Of a stretch of 50,630 nt of DNA, positions 7,510-16,760 are shown piece after piece (the first letter of the stretch is position 1; every line of letters starts with the position of its first letter). This DNA comes from JBOGDS01 sp050743075 (lineage in GTDB: Bacteria; Actinomycetota; Actinomycetes; Jiangellales; Jiangellaceae): assembly GCA_050743075.1 (NCBI GenBank), contig JBOGDS010000023.1, positions 1 through 50,630 on the forward strand, written 5' to 3'. The translations under genes were made by a program, and so were the position numbers. The notes beneath the pieces are model-generated. The model was not told where the DNA came from. It saw only the letters and a program-made list of their open reading frames with translations, and did not search any database.

Positions 7510-8268
7510 TCAACGGGCGGAGGTCGCGACGAGGACGTCGCCGTCGGCCGTCACCACCTCGTAGCGGCTGACCTCGCCGGCCTGCATGCCGACCGCGCCG
7601 TCGACGGCCAGTGGGCCGGCGTCGGGCGTGTACCCGTTGCCCGGCACGGTCCACGTCGCCGCGACCTCTCGCGTGCCGTCACGCCCGACCGCGACCAGAC
7701 TGCACCGCGACCCGCCCGCCACGCCCGAGACCTCGACGTGCACGGCCGTTCCCCAGCCGCGCTCCCACATCCCGACATCGAGGACGACGCCGCCGTTCGC
7801 ACCGTGAGCCCAGTGGTCGGCCGGCTCGGCCACGTCGTCGGCCGGCCCGGCGGCGTCAGCCGGCGGGGAGTCGTCGCCGCCATCGAGGACGGCCGCGGTA
7901 CCAGCGACGCCGATCACCGCCGCGCTCGCCGCGGCGGCGAACCCGAGGGCCACCCGACGGCGACGGTCGCGCCGGCGTGTCGCCGCGACCTCGTGGAGAA
8001 GGCCGTCCAGCACTCGCGACGACGGCGCGTCGTCGACGCCGTCGGGCGCGACCACGGTGAGCAGGCCAGCAGTACGGGAAAGCGCTTCAAGTTCTGCCGA
8101 GCATTCCGGGCACGTGGCGAGGTGCGCACGGACCCGCCGCTCCTCATCCGGGTCGAGCGCAGCGAGAACCAGGGCGCCCAGAGACAGCCGGACCTCGTCG
8201 CAGCCGGTGGATTCCGACCGTGGCGCTCCCTGGCCCGCTCGTTCCTCGCTCGTCGAGTCGCCGCTCAT
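7510..8268 (-). CDS. Zinc-finger anti-sigma factor
   Basis: 252 residues. The N-terminal ZAS/zf-HC2 domain has Cys23 and the H49xxxC53xxC56 motif (HLATCPEC). A membrane span follows at about 106-126 and then an extracytoplasmic C-terminal domain of the anti-sigma-K type. It should hold the adjacent ECF sigma factor at the membrane until a signal releases it. Its ATG overlaps the sigma stop (ATGA at 8265-8268), typical of coupled sigma/anti-sigma pairs. Confidence 0.9.
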   Translation of the reverse strand: MSGDSTSEERAGQGAPRSESTGCDEVRLSLGALVLAALDPDEERRVRAHLATCPECSAELEALSRTAGLLTVVAPDGVDDAPSSRVLDGLLHEVAATRRRDRRRRVALGFAAAASAAVIGVAGTAAVLDGGDDSPPADAAGPADDVAEPADHWAHGANGGVVLDVGMWERGWGTAVHVEVSGVAGGSRCSLVAVGRDGTREVAATWTVPGNGYTPDAGPLAVDGAVGMQAGEVSRYEVVTADGDVLVATSAR

Positions 8269-8840
8269 GTCGCCACCTCCCTTCCGGTGACCCCTCGCTC
8301 CTCGAGGGCGAGGCGCAACGCGCGCAATGCGTAGTAGGTGCGCGACTTCACCGTCCCCGGCGGAATGCCGAGGGCGTCGGCCGCCTCGGCGACCGAGCGG
8401 CCGCGGTAGTAGGTCTCGACCAGGGCGGATCGGTGCTCCTGGGTCAGGGTGGCCAGCGCCTCGAAGACGACATACGCCACGAGCGCCTGGTCGACCCCGT
8501 CGCCCACCGGCACGGCAGCCAGTGCCGTGTCCGCGACCTCCGCCGGGCGCGCCCGGCGCGACCGTTCCCCGTCAACCACCAGGTGGCGGGCGACGGTCCA
8601 CAACCACGGCCGGGCCGAACCCTTGCCTGGGTCGAGGGACCTGGGGTGACGCCAGGCCCGTAGCAGGGTCTCCTGGACCACGTCCTCGGCGCGGTGCCGA
8701 TCACCGCCGACCAGGCGGAGCACGTAGGCCATCAAGGGGCCGGCGTGCTCGTCGTAGAGCTGGCGGACAAGGTCCTCGTCGGCCACCGGTGCCCTCACAC
8801 CCTGGGCACGCTGGCGAGGAAGCCGCGGTTCAGTGCTCAT
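8265..8840 (-). CDS. ECF RNA polymerase sigma factor
   Basis: 191 residues. The sigma2 region begins near residue 27 (LYDEHAGPLMAYVLRLVGGDRHRAEDVVQETLLRAW) and sigma4 near 130 (LTQEHRSALVETYYRGRSVAEAADALGIPPGTVKSR). It pairs with the anti-sigma gene that overlaps it. The start overlaps the stop of the membrane protein encoded upstream, so three genes form one operon. Target genes are unknown; a role in envelope or thiol stress would be a guess. Confidence 0.92.
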   Translation of the reverse strand: MSTEPRLPRQRAQGVRAPVADEDLVRQLYDEHAGPLMAYVLRLVGGDRHRAEDVVQETLLRAWRHPRSLDPGKGSARPWLWTVARHLVVDGERSRRARPAEVADTALAAVPVGDGVDQALVAYVVFEALATLTQEHRSALVETYYRGRSVAEAADALGIPPGTVKSRTYYALRALRLALEERGVTGREVAT

Positions 8841-9580
8841 CCGACCAGGATGCGCCCGAGTACATAGGATACGGGAGCCGCCGCCACAATCGGCAAGGTC
8901 ACCCGCAGCGGATCCAGAGCTGCCGCGGCACCGCCGCCGGCCTCACCCGCCATCCGGTCGACGGCAGCAAGAGCCGTCACCGCGATCAGTGCTCCGAACA
9001 CGGCGACGACCAGGGCACCGACGGCCGGAACCTCCGCAGCGACGTCGCCGACGAGAAGCACCAACCCCGCCGCGAGCGCTCCGGCGACCAGCACGGCCAG
9101 CCCACGCCGCACGGCCGGCGAACCCCGCAGGCCCTCTGCCACGCTCACGACGCCGACACCCAGCAGCCCGAGCGCGACGGCATACGCGCCACCGTCCGCC
9201 GCCCGCAAGGCAACCCAGGCCACCGGAAGCGCGGCGAGCGTGCAGGCGGCCACCGTCATGGTCAGTGAGACCGTCAGCCCCGGGCGCCCGTCACGACGCC
9301 CGAGCTGCACGACGACCGCCGCCACCAGAGCCGGGCCGAGCAGCGCGGCGACCGGCCGCATCGCGGTCGTGTCGTCCAGCGCCGTCCACACCGATCCGCT
9401 GACACCGACCACTGCAGCCAGCCAGCCAGCCGCCGCTGCAGCTGGGACGGCCGACAGGCGCACGCCACCCAAGGCGAAGACCAGCTGCACCACCACCACG
9501 CCCGCGGCCAGCAGCGGGCGGCCGGCCGCGGACGCGACGGCCAGCACGGCGACGAGCGCCGCGGTCAGGAGCGGAGACAC
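8837..9580 (-). CDS. Polytopic membrane protein, unknown
   Basis: 247 residues, very Ala/Val rich, with seven or eight predicted membrane helices and almost no polar loops. No family motif was recognised. It overlaps the start of the ECF sigma gene by four bases and begins 27 bases after the MoaD-like stop, so it is part of the same minus-strand run. Function is unknown. Confidence 0.65.
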   Translation of the reverse strand: MSPLLTAALVAVLAVASAAGRPLLAAGVVVVQLVFALGGVRLSAVPAAAAAGWLAAVVGVSGSVWTALDDTTAMRPVAALLGPALVAAVVVQLGRRDGRPGLTVSLTMTVAACTLAALPVAWVALRAADGGAYAVALGLLGVGVVSVAEGLRGSPAVRRGLAVLVAGALAAGLVLLVGDVAAEVPAVGALVVAVFGALIAVTALAAVDRMAGEAGGGAAAALDPLRVTLPIVAAAPVSYVLGRILVG

Positions 9581-9607
9581 AGCGGGAATCCTCCCAGAGC
9601 CTGCCGG

Positions 9608-9859
9608 CTATCCCCCCGCGAACGGCGGCAACAGCTCGACAACGGATCCCTCGCCGAGTGCTACCCCTGCGTGGTCGCGGAGCCCGACAGGGGTGCCGTC
9701 GACGACGACGGAGCACACGGCGAGCACGGTCGCGAACCGTGGCGACGTCGCATGGGCGAGCCGCGCAGCCGCAAGGGCATCAGCCAGCGTCGATGCCGGG
9801 ACGACGTCCTCGGTTCGGCCGGCGGCTGCGCGCAGCGAGGCCCAGTAGCGCAGTGTCAC
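9608..9859 (-). CDS. MoaD/ThiS-type small sulfur-carrier protein
   Basis: 83 residues, ubiquitin-like beta-grasp: starts VTLRYWASLRAAAG and ends ELLPPFAGG, the C-terminal Gly-Gly that is adenylated and thiocarboxylated. These proteins donate sulfur for molybdopterin, thiamine or other syntheses. No MoaE, MoeB or ThiG is nearby, so the pathway is open. The GTG at 9859 overlaps the hydrolase stop as GTGA, indicating translational coupling. Confidence 0.88.
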   Translation of the reverse strand: MTLRYWASLRAAAGRTEDVVPASTLADALAAARLAHATSPRFATVLAVCSVVVDGTPVGLRDHAGVALGEGSVVELLPPFAGG

Positions 9860-10647
9860 GTCGGGCACTGGGTCACCAGCCAGTCGCTGATCCGGCGGGC
9901 CAGCGGCTCGTTCACTGCGCCCTCGGCGTGGCCGAAGCCGGGCTCCAGCCACAGCGTCGAGCGGCCACCAGCGGCGGCGACCCGGGCAGCGTGTTCGGTC
10001 GGGAAGTAGTCGTCCAGCGCACCGTGCACGACCAGGAGGGGCACGTCGATCTCCGCCGCGGCGGCCGCCGGATCCAGCGGGTAGGGCTCGGTCCACGCCT
10101 CCCCGGTGATCCGGGTGCCACGAGCGAGCCGGATCGCCGTCCGTCCCGAGCGTCCGAGCACCAGCCGGTGCATCGTGCGCATCCGCGGCGTGCCGCGGTA
10201 GTACCACTGGCCCGGGCCGCTGACGGCGGCCACGGCGTCGACGCCGCCGTACAACGCGGCGTGCCTGAGCACCACGGCCGAGCCGAGCGAGAACCCGAGC
10301 GTCGCCACCCGGGCGTAACCCAGTGATCGGGCCCAGCCCACGGCCGTCTCGACGTCCATGACCTCGTGCCAGCCCAACGTGCTCACGCCGCCCGATCCCC
10401 CGTGGCCACGCAGGTCGAGCAGGACCAGACCGGCCGGGTCCCGCAGCCACGGCGCGATCCGTAGCAGCCGGGGGTGGCGCCAGTGCATGGTGAAGCCGTG
10501 CACGACGACGATCGCGAGGTCACGGGCGCCGTCGGACGCGGGGCGGTGCTCTGCCACTGCCACGATCCCGTCTTCGGCCTGCAGGCGCCGCCGGACGCCC
10601 CCGTGGATCGACCGCGACACGGCGGAACGAGGCCCGGCACCGAACAT
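9856..10647 (-). CDS. Alpha/beta hydrolase
   Basis: 263 residues from ATG 10647; the frame is open to 10902 but that part is antisense to glnR. The fold shows the oxyanion strand VVVHGFTMHW, nucleophile elbow GFSLGSA, acid-loop region VHGALDDYFP and catalytic His in GFGHAEGA. Substrate unknown. It is translationally coupled to the MoaD-like gene and divergent from glnR across an 81-base gap. Confidence 0.85.
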   Translation of the reverse strand: MFGAGPRSAVSRSIHGGVRRRLQAEDGIVAVAEHRPASDGARDLAIVVVHGFTMHWRHPRLLRIAPWLRDPAGLVLLDLRGHGGSGGVSTLGWHEVMDVETAVGWARSLGYARVATLGFSLGSAVVLRHAALYGGVDAVAAVSGPGQWYYRGTPRMRTMHRLVLGRSGRTAIRLARGTRITGEAWTEPYPLDPAAAAAEIDVPLLVVHGALDDYFPTEHAARVAAAGGRSTLWLEPGFGHAEGAVNEPLARRISDWLVTQCPT

Positions 10648-10669
10648 GTGCCCTATCCTGCCAAGGGGC

Positions 10670-10699
10670 AGGACCCGGGCAGCGTTGCCTCCGGGTCCT
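10670..10699 (+). promoter_or_regulatory. GC-rich hairpin in the glnR 5' region
   Basis: AGGACCCGG (10670-10678) pairs exactly with CCGGGTCCT (10691-10699) around a 12-base loop and is followed by TTGTGTG on the plus strand. It lies 30 bases before the glnR start, between divergent genes. It could be a terminator-like attenuator of glnR or simply insulate the divergent promoters. Confidence 0.45.
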
Positions 10700-10728
10700 T
10701 TGTGTGTTCCTGCGCAGGAGGTGGCGGC

Positions 10729-11445
10729 ATGGCGTCGACGATTCTGCTGTTGACCAGTGCGCTGCGTCCGTCGGCCGACGTCCTGCCGGCACTCGGCCTG
10801 CTGCTGCACGACGTCCGCGTCGCCCCGGCCGAGGCCGCCGCCCTCCTCGATGCGCCGCCGTGTGACGCGGTGCTCGTCGACGCCCGGCGCGACCTCGGCC
10901 ATGCCCGCGGACTGACCGGGCTCATCCGCACCACCGGGGTCGACGTGCCGCTGATGGTCGTCGTCACGGAGGGCGGCCTCGCAGCCGTCACCGCCGACTG
11001 GGGCGTCGACGACGTGCTGCTCGACACCGCCGGGCCGGCCGAGGTCGAAGCCCGCCTACGGCTCGCCCAGGGTCGGCTCGCCGCCGCCAACGCCATCGAC
11101 AACGTTCCCGACGAGATCCGCTCCGGTGACCTTGTCGTCGACGAGGCCACGTACACGGCGCGCATCTCCGGGCGGGCGCTCGACCTCACCTACAAGGAGT
11201 TCGAGCTGCTCAAGTTCATCGCCCAGCATCCCGGCCGCGTCTTCACCCGGGCGCAGCTCCTGCAGGAGGTGTGGGGCTACGACTACTTCGGCGGCACTCG
11301 AACCGTCGACGTCCACGTGCGCCGGCTGCGGGCCAAGCTGGGCGCCGAGCACGAAGCTCTGATCGGTACCGTGCGCAACGTCGGTTACCGCTTCGTCCCG
11401 CCTGCGCCGCGTCGCAGCGCCATTTCCGAGCGCGCCATCCGCTGA
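10729..11445 (+). CDS. glnR: GlnR, orphan OmpR-type nitrogen regulator
   Basis: 238 residues. The N-terminal atypical receiver (LLLTSALRPSADVLPALGLL, then VVVTEGGLAAVTADWGVDD) and the OmpR-type winged helix (ALDLTYKEFELLKFIAQHPG, then VWGYDYFGGTRTVDVHVRRL) match Streptomyces GlnR (SCO4159) and mycobacterial Rv0818 very closely from memory. GlnR activates or represses ammonium, nitrate and glutamine genes and acts without a cognate kinase. The ATG has a perfect AGGAGG ribosome site (10716-10721). The gene after it is mshD, as in relatives. Confidence 0.92.
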   Translation: MASTILLLTSALRPSADVLPALGLLLHDVRVAPAEAAALLDAPPCDAVLVDARRDLGHARGLTGLIRTTGVDVPLMVVVTEGGLAAVTADWGVDDVLLDTAGPAEVEARLRLAQGRLAAANAIDNVPDEIRSGDLVVDEATYTARISGRALDLTYKEFELLKFIAQHPGRVFTRAQLLQEVWGYDYFGGTRTVDVHVRRLRAKLGAEHEALIGTVRNVGYRFVPPAPRRSAISERAIR

Positions 11446-11474
11446 GGCGGCGCCGGGTTGTCGAGAATGGGCGG

Positions 11475-12407
11475 GTGCGGACGACGACGGCAACGACGGA
11501 CCTCGACGACGACACCCGGGCCCAGATCTCTGCCCTGATCGCCCGGGCAGTCGAGACCGACGGGGTCGAGCCGGTGTCGGAACAGGGCATGCTCCGCCTC
11601 CGTGGCGGCGCAGAACCGACCCGGCACCTGGTCTCGCGGCAGGACCGTTCCGTCGCCGGGTATGCGCAGCTCGATGTCGATTCGGCGAGTGCCGAGGTCG
11701 TCGTCGATCCCTCGCGGCGGCAGCACGGCATCGGCCGCACGCTCGTGGACGAGCTGATCGTCGACAGCGGCCCAGGTCTGCGCGTCTGGGCGCACGGCGA
11801 CCTGCCGTCGGCAGCCGCGCTGGCTGCCTCGCGCGGCTTCGAGCGGGTGCGCGCGTTGTGGCAGATGTCCCGTCCGCTCGCCGGCCAGCTGCCCGAACCG
11901 CAGGTACCGGACGGGGTCGTGGTGGACACGTTCACGCCGGGCGTCGACGACGCCGACTGGGTGCGGCTCAACGCCGCGGTGTTCGCCCGTCACCCCGAAC
12001 AGGGCCGGCTCACACTGGCCGACCTGCGGGATCGCATGGGGCTGCCGTGGTTCGACCCGGCCGGCTTCCTCGTCGCCCGACGGTCCGGGCACATGGTGGG
12101 CTTCCACTGGACGAAGGTCCCCGACGTCACGACCGGCGAGGTCTACGTCGTCGGCGTCGACGCGGCCGAGCGGGGAACGGGACTCGGCCGCGCGCTCACC
12201 CTGGTCGGCCTGCACCATCTCCGCTCCAGCGGTCTGGACACCGTGACCCTCTACGTCGACGAGGACAACCAGCCCGCCATCCGCCTGTACGTGGCGCTGG
12301 GCTTCACCCGGGTGGCTGTCGACGTCATGTACGCCCCCCGGCCCGCCCACGCCCGCCCCACCCAGCCCAGCCCAGCCCATGATCATGAAGGCTTAGCGGT
12401 GCCATAG
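11475..12407 (+). CDS. mshD: Mycothiol synthase
   Basis: 310 residues, two tandem GNAT acetyltransferase domains, acetylating Cys-GlcN-Ins to mycothiol in the last step of the pathway. Acetyl-CoA-loop patterns are VVDPSRRQHGIGRTLVDEL in the first domain and VGVDAAERGTGLGRALTLV in the second; the C-terminal half keeps LYVDEDNQPAIRLYVALGF. Start is GTG 11475. The last residues (DHEGLAVP) and the TAG stop are encoded by a palindromic repeat that has joined the 3' end, so the native C-terminus was probably shorter. Placement after glnR is conserved in actinobacteria. Confidence 0.93.
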   Translation: MRTTTATTDLDDDTRAQISALIARAVETDGVEPVSEQGMLRLRGGAEPTRHLVSRQDRSVAGYAQLDVDSASAEVVVDPSRRQHGIGRTLVDELIVDSGPGLRVWAHGDLPSAAALAASRGFERVRALWQMSRPLAGQLPEPQVPDGVVVDTFTPGVDDADWVRLNAAVFARHPEQGRLTLADLRDRMGLPWFDPAGFLVARRSGHMVGFHWTKVPDVTTGEVYVVGVDAAERGTGLGRALTLVGLHHLRSSGLDTVTLYVDEDNQPAIRLYVALGFTRVAVDVMYAPRPAHARPTQPSPAHDHEGLAVP

Positions 12408-12429
12408 GGCACCGAATGCTTCATGATCA
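12380..12429. repeat. TGATCATGAA-type palindromic repeat (copy 1)
   Basis: Arms TGATCATGAAG and CTTCATGATCA close a 50-bp hairpin with an inner stem CGGTGCC/GGCACCG (12397-12403 and 12408-12414). It contains the last codons and the TAG stop of mshD. It shares its arms with copies at 21690 and 22800. Confidence 0.8.
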
Positions 12430-12456
12430 CGCGGTCGGGGTGACTACGCTGCTGGC

Positions 12457-13032
12457 ATGGCCGAACCGCCTGACGTCCGCATCGGCGACCGTGAGCGCGA
12501 GCGAGCGCAAACGCGCCTGGAGGACGCGTACGGCCAGGGTGCGCTCACCCTCGACGAGTTCAAGGAGCGGTTGGAGGTGGCGCTCAGGGCGAGGACCCGC
12601 GGCCAGCTGGAGCCGCTGCTGACAGACCTGCCAGAGGCCTCCGACGCCAGCGATGTCGAGCCTTCCGCGGCACCCGAGCCGAGGCGGCCGAACCGGATGC
12701 GCAGGGTCGGCATCGTCGCAGTGATCGCCGGCATCGTCGTCTTCTTCGGCACCCTGGTCCGAGGAGCCGACGCGGTCAATCTCTTCGGTAGCACCGTGTA
12801 CAACGTCCCGGTCGACAGGACCGACGAGGCTGTCGATGAAGTCCGGATCCTATCGCTGTTCGGCTCGATCGAGGTGGTCCTTCCGGACGAGGCGGTCGCG
12901 CAGAACAATGTGACGGCCATCATGGGAAGCAGCGAGTGCGACAGCGTCTGCACCACCACCAGCGACCGCGTGCACGACGTGCGTGTCGACGGGTTGTCAC
13001 TCTTCGGGTCGGTGCAGATCCGCGGCGGCTGA
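12457..13032 (+). CDS. DUF1707 membrane protein with LiaF-like C-terminal domain
   Basis: 191 residues. Residues about 6-58 are the actinobacterial DUF1707 domain (VRIGDRERERAQTRLEDAYGQGAL and LDEFKERLEVALRARTRGQL). A single membrane helix follows near 82-100, then a beta-rich external part with the repeated pattern ILSLFGSIEVVLP and LSLFGSVQIRGG typical of LiaF/DUF2154-like domains. Function in envelope sensing is possible but not shown. The -10 hexamer TACGCT (12445-12450) ends six bases before the ATG, so the mRNA is probably leaderless. Confidence 0.8.
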   Translation: MAEPPDVRIGDRERERAQTRLEDAYGQGALTLDEFKERLEVALRARTRGQLEPLLTDLPEASDASDVEPSAAPEPRRPNRMRRVGIVAVIAGIVVFFGTLVRGADAVNLFGSTVYNVPVDRTDEAVDEVRILSLFGSIEVVLPDEAVAQNNVTAIMGSSECDSVCTTTSDRVHDVRVDGLSLFGSVQIRGG

Positions 13033-13116
13033 CCCAGGGATGCCGCCAGCTGCCGCCGGGGCATTCCAGCGTAGGTGGCTACCCGGTGTTCACCGGGGCG
13101 TGTCAGCATTCAGTTC

Positions 13117-15204
13117 ATGGCAGTCGAGCAGGTCGTCGCCGAGGCGCGGTACCTCGACCGCGAGCTGTCCTGGCTGGCCTTCAACACGCGCGTGCTCGAG
13201 CTCGCGGAGGACGTCGAGCAGCCGCTGCTGGAACGGGTCCGGTTCCTGGCGATCTTCTCGAGCAACCTCGACGAGTTCTTCATGGTCCGCGTGGCGGGCC
13301 TGAAGCGGCGCATCGCCGCCGGCGTCGCCGTGCCGACCATCAGCGGCTTGCTCCCGCGAGAGGTGCACGAAGGAACCCTCGCCCGGAGCCGCGAGCTGAT
13401 GACCCGCCAGGCCACCTGCTTCCACGACGACATCCTGCCCACCCTGGTCAAGGAGGGCATCGAGATCTCCCGCTGGGACGACCTCGACGACGCCGACCAT
13501 GCTCGGTTGCATGCCCTGTTCGGCGAGCGGATCTTCCCGGTGCTGACGCCGCTTGCCGTCGATCCCGCGCACCCGTTCCCGTACATCTCGGGGCTCTCGC
13601 TCAACCTCGCCGTCGTCGTACGCAACCCGCGCACCGGCACCGAGCACTTCGCCCGGGTCAAGGTGCCACCGAACTTCCACCGTTTCCTGCCGGTCGCCGA
13701 GGAGCGGTTCGTCCCTCTTGAAGACGTCATCGCAGCGCATCTCTCACAGCTCTTCCCGGGCATGGAGGTGCTCCAGCACCACACCTTCCGGGTGACCCGC
13801 AACGAGGACTTCGAGGTCGAGGAGGACGACGCCGAGAACCTGCTTACCGCGATGGAGCGCGAGCTCATGCGCCGCCGGTTCGGCCCGGCCGTCCGGCTAG
13901 AGGTCGAGGAGACCGTCGACCCGCACGTGCTCGACCTGCTGCAACGCGAGCTCGGGGTCAGCGACCACGAGGTGCTCTCGCTGTCGGGACCTCTGGACCT
14001 GACCGGCCTGCACGGGATCGCCGGCCTGGACCGCGCCGAGCACAAGTACCGACCCTTCCTGCCGGCGACCCACCGCGATCTGCCCGACGTCGAGTCCGCG
14101 TCACCGGCGGACATGTTCGCCGCCATCCGCCGTGGCGACATCCTCGTCCACCATCCGTACGACTCGTTCTCGACCAGCATCCAGCGCTTCATCGAGCAAG
14201 CCGCCGCCGACCCGAGCGTCCTGGGGATCAAGCAAACTCTCTACCGGACCAGCGGCGACTCCCCGATCGTCGACGCGCTCATCGACGCCGCGGAGGCCGG
14301 CAAGCAGGTGCTGGCCCTGGTCGAGATCAAGGCCCGGTTCGACGAGCGGGCCAACATCACCTGGGCTCGCAAGCTGGAGCAGGCCGGGGTTCACGTCGTC
14401 TACGGCATGGTGGGCCTCAAGACACACTGCAAGCTGTGCCTGGTCGTCCGTGACGAGGCTGCGCACGGTGCCGGGATCCGTCGGTACAGCCATATCGGCA
14501 CCGGCAACTACCACCCGAAGACGGCCCGGATCTACGAAGACCTGGGGTTGCTGACGGCCGACGCCGACATCGCCGAGGACGTCAACCACCTCTTCAACAC
14601 GCTCTCCGGCTACTCGATCGACTCCGACTACGCCCGGCTGCTGGTGGCGCCGCACGCCCTGCGGTCCGGCATCGTGGAGCGCATCCAGCGTGAGATCGAC
14701 CACCACCGCGCCGGGAAGCCGGCCCGGGTCCGGCTGAAGATGAACAGCGTCACCGACGAGGCCCTCATCGACGCGCTGTACGACGCGTCGCAGGCCGGAG
14801 TGCCGGTCGACGTCTGGGTCCGTGGGATCTGCTGCATCCGCGCCGGCGTGCCCGGGCTGTCGGAGAACGTGCGGGTCCGGAGCATCCTCGGCCGCTTCCT
14901 GGAGCACTCCCGGATCGTGTCGTTCGAAAATGCCGGCGCCGCGGAGTACTGGATCGGGTCGGCCGACCTCATGCACCGCAACCTGGACCGTCGGGTCGAG
15001 GCCATGGCGCGGTTGTCGAGCCCCGAGCACGAGACCGAGCTCGGCGCCCTGTTCGACCTTGCCTTCGACGACGGCGTCGCGTCCTGGCACCTGCAGCGGG
15101 ACAGCGGTTGGACCCGCGTGCACAAGTCGCCGGACGGCCAACCGCTCGCGGACCTCCAGCAGATTCTCATCGAGCGGACCCGGCGCCGGAGATCCGCCGC
15201 GTGA
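13117..15204 (+). CDS. ppk: Polyphosphate kinase 1
   Basis: 695 residues, the usual length for Ppk1, which polymerises the terminal phosphate of ATP into polyphosphate. Domains in order: N-terminal (RYLDRELSWLAFNTRVLELA, SSNLDEFFMVRVAGLKRR), head domain, and two PLD-like C domains. The catalytic His block HIGTGNYHPKTARIYEDLG and FLEHSRIVSFENAG are present. Start at ATG 13117 chosen because the family begins just before RYLDRELSWL. The stop overlaps the CYTH/CHAD start (GTGA at 15201), so polyphosphate synthesis and binding proteins are made together. Confidence 0.95.
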   Translation: MAVEQVVAEARYLDRELSWLAFNTRVLELAEDVEQPLLERVRFLAIFSSNLDEFFMVRVAGLKRRIAAGVAVPTISGLLPREVHEGTLARSRELMTRQATCFHDDILPTLVKEGIEISRWDDLDDADHARLHALFGERIFPVLTPLAVDPAHPFPYISGLSLNLAVVVRNPRTGTEHFARVKVPPNFHRFLPVAEERFVPLEDVIAAHLSQLFPGMEVLQHHTFRVTRNEDFEVEEDDAENLLTAMERELMRRRFGPAVRLEVEETVDPHVLDLLQRELGVSDHEVLSLSGPLDLTGLHGIAGLDRAEHKYRPFLPATHRDLPDVESASPADMFAAIRRGDILVHHPYDSFSTSIQRFIEQAAADPSVLGIKQTLYRTSGDSPIVDALIDAAEAGKQVLALVEIKARFDERANITWARKLEQAGVHVVYGMVGLKTHCKLCLVVRDEAAHGAGIRRYSHIGTGNYHPKTARIYEDLGLLTADADIAEDVNHLFNTLSGYSIDSDYARLLVAPHALRSGIVERIQREIDHHRAGKPARVRLKMNSVTDEALIDALYDASQAGVPVDVWVRGICCIRAGVPGLSENVRVRSILGRFLEHSRIVSFENAGAAEYWIGSADLMHRNLDRRVEAMARLSSPEHETELGALFDLAFDDGVASWHLQRDSGWTRVHKSPDGQPLADLQQILIERTRRRRSAA

Positions 15205-16760
15205 ACGACGACCATGCCGTGGCAGCGGTGCGTGAGGTCGAGCACAAGTTCCGGGTCCACGGGCTGTTCCGCATTCCGGACCTGACCAGTGCGGAGAGTG
15301 TCTCGACGGTGTCGGACGACGGCACGGCGAAGCTGGAGTCGGCCTACTACGACACGAACGACCTACGGCTTGCCCGCGAGGGCATCACGCTGCGCCGCCG
15401 CACGGGAGAGCGCGACGACGGCTGGCATCTCAAGGTCCCGGCACCCGGCGCCGCCGAACAGGTACGCGACGAGCTGCGGCTCCCGCTGGCCGCCGGCGGC
15501 CCAGGTGAGCCGCCGGCCGCGCTCCTCGACGTCGTCCGGCCGCTGGTCCGCGACGATCCGGTGCGCCTCGTCGCCACGTTGCGGACGACGAGGACGCTGC
15601 GCACCCTGCGCGACGACCACGGACGTGTCGTCGGCGAGCTCGTCGACGACACGGTCCGGGTGGTCGACGACGCCGGCCCTGTGTCGGCCCGGTTCCGCGA
15701 GCTCGAGCTGGAGGAGCGCGAGGCCACCCCGCGCGGGCTCGCCGCCGAGATCGGCGAGGTTCTGTGCGACGCCGGCGCGACCGGCGGGGAGTTCGTCTCC
15801 AAGGCTGTGCGCGCGCTGGGTCCGCAGGCGGGCCGTCCCCCGGAGGTGCCCGAACCGGACGCCGTAGGCCCCGACGATCCAGCCCGGGAGGCGATGCAGG
15901 CCTACCTCGCGCGGCACACACGCGCGCTGCGCCGGGCCGACCTGTCCTTCCGCCGCGACCCCGACGTCCCGTGGGACGCCGTGCACCAGATGCGCGTCGC
16001 GGCCCGCCGGCTCCGCAGCGGGTTGCGGGTGTTCAGGCCGCTGCTCGACCGGGAGTGGGCGGACGCGCTGCGCGACGAGCTCGCCTGGGCGGCGCGCAGC
16101 CTGGGTGATCTGCGCGAGCTGGAGGTGCTGCTCGCCCGCCTCGAGAGTCGCGCCGGCGAGCTGCCAGCCGAGGTACGGATCGGCACTGTCCTGGACCAGG
16201 TGCGCCAGCAGACGTCCGCGGCGCGCGTCAGGGCGGTCGAGGTCCTGGCAGGCGGCCGCTACGTCGCCCTGCACGCGACGCTGGTCTCGGCGTCCGCCAA
16301 GCCCGCGACGACCGCAGCCGCCGAGCGCCCGGCCGGCGAGGTCCTCCCGCCACTGGTCGAACAGGCCTGGACGCGGCTCGCGAAGCGGGCGACCAAGGTG
16401 CTCGCCGACGAGGCCGCGACTCCGGGCGGAGCCCCCGACGACGAGTGGCACGAGGCGCGCATCGCCGCCAAGCGTGCCCGTTACGCCGCGGAGGCGGTGG
16501 CACCGGTGCTCGGCAAGGACGCGGCGAAGTTCGCCCGTCAGCTCGCCAAGGTGACCGAAGCGCTCGGCGAGCATCAGGACGCCGTCGACGCCGGAGCCGC
16601 CGTGAGCCGGCTCACCGAGGACGCCGACGTGGCGACGGGCTTCGCGCTCGGCGCGCTGTACGGCATCGAGCGTCAGCGCGTACGGGACATCCGCGCCGAC
16701 TTCGCGACGCTGTGGCCGAAGGTGGAGCGGCGCAGGTGGCGACGGTGGCTCGACCGGTGA
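15201..16760 (+). CDS. CYTH-CHAD polyphosphate-binding protein
   Basis: 519 residues. The N-terminal CYTH (triphosphate tunnel) domain has the ExExK motif as EVEHKF near residue 11 and alternating charged strands (ITLRRRTGERDDGWHLKVPA). The C-terminal CHAD domain from about residue 235 is helical and basic (VHQMRVAARRLRSGLRVFRP and HEARIAAKRARYAAEAV). CHAD helices bind polyphosphate, and CYTH domains hydrolyse or bind triphosphate chains. The GTG overlaps the ppk stop, tying it to polyphosphate metabolism. The next gene overlaps its end by 25 bases or starts at the GTGA. Confidence 0.92.
   Translation: MNDDHAVAAVREVEHKFRVHGLFRIPDLTSAESVSTVSDDGTAKLESAYYDTNDLRLAREGITLRRRTGERDDGWHLKVPAPGAAEQVRDELRLPLAAGGPGEPPAALLDVVRPLVRDDPVRLVATLRTTRTLRTLRDDHGRVVGELVDDTVRVVDDAGPVSARFRELELEEREATPRGLAAEIGEVLCDAGATGGEFVSKAVRALGPQAGRPPEVPEPDAVGPDDPAREAMQAYLARHTRALRRADLSFRRDPDVPWDAVHQMRVAARRLRSGLRVFRPLLDREWADALRDELAWAARSLGDLRELEVLLARLESRAGELPAEVRIGTVLDQVRQQTSAARVRAVEVLAGGRYVALHATLVSASAKPATTAAAERPAGEVLPPLVEQAWTRLAKRATKVLADEAATPGGAPDDEWHEARIAAKRARYAAEAVAPVLGKDAAKFARQLAKVTEALGEHQDAVDAGAAVSRLTEDADVATGFALGALYGIERQRVRDIRADFATLWPKVERRRWRRWLDR

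Noticed and set aside
13088..13117. Possible PHO box (GTTCACCGGGG) before ppk
   Set aside because: The following GTCA and GTTCA units are 12-13 bases apart instead of 11, so no proper direct-repeat array exists.
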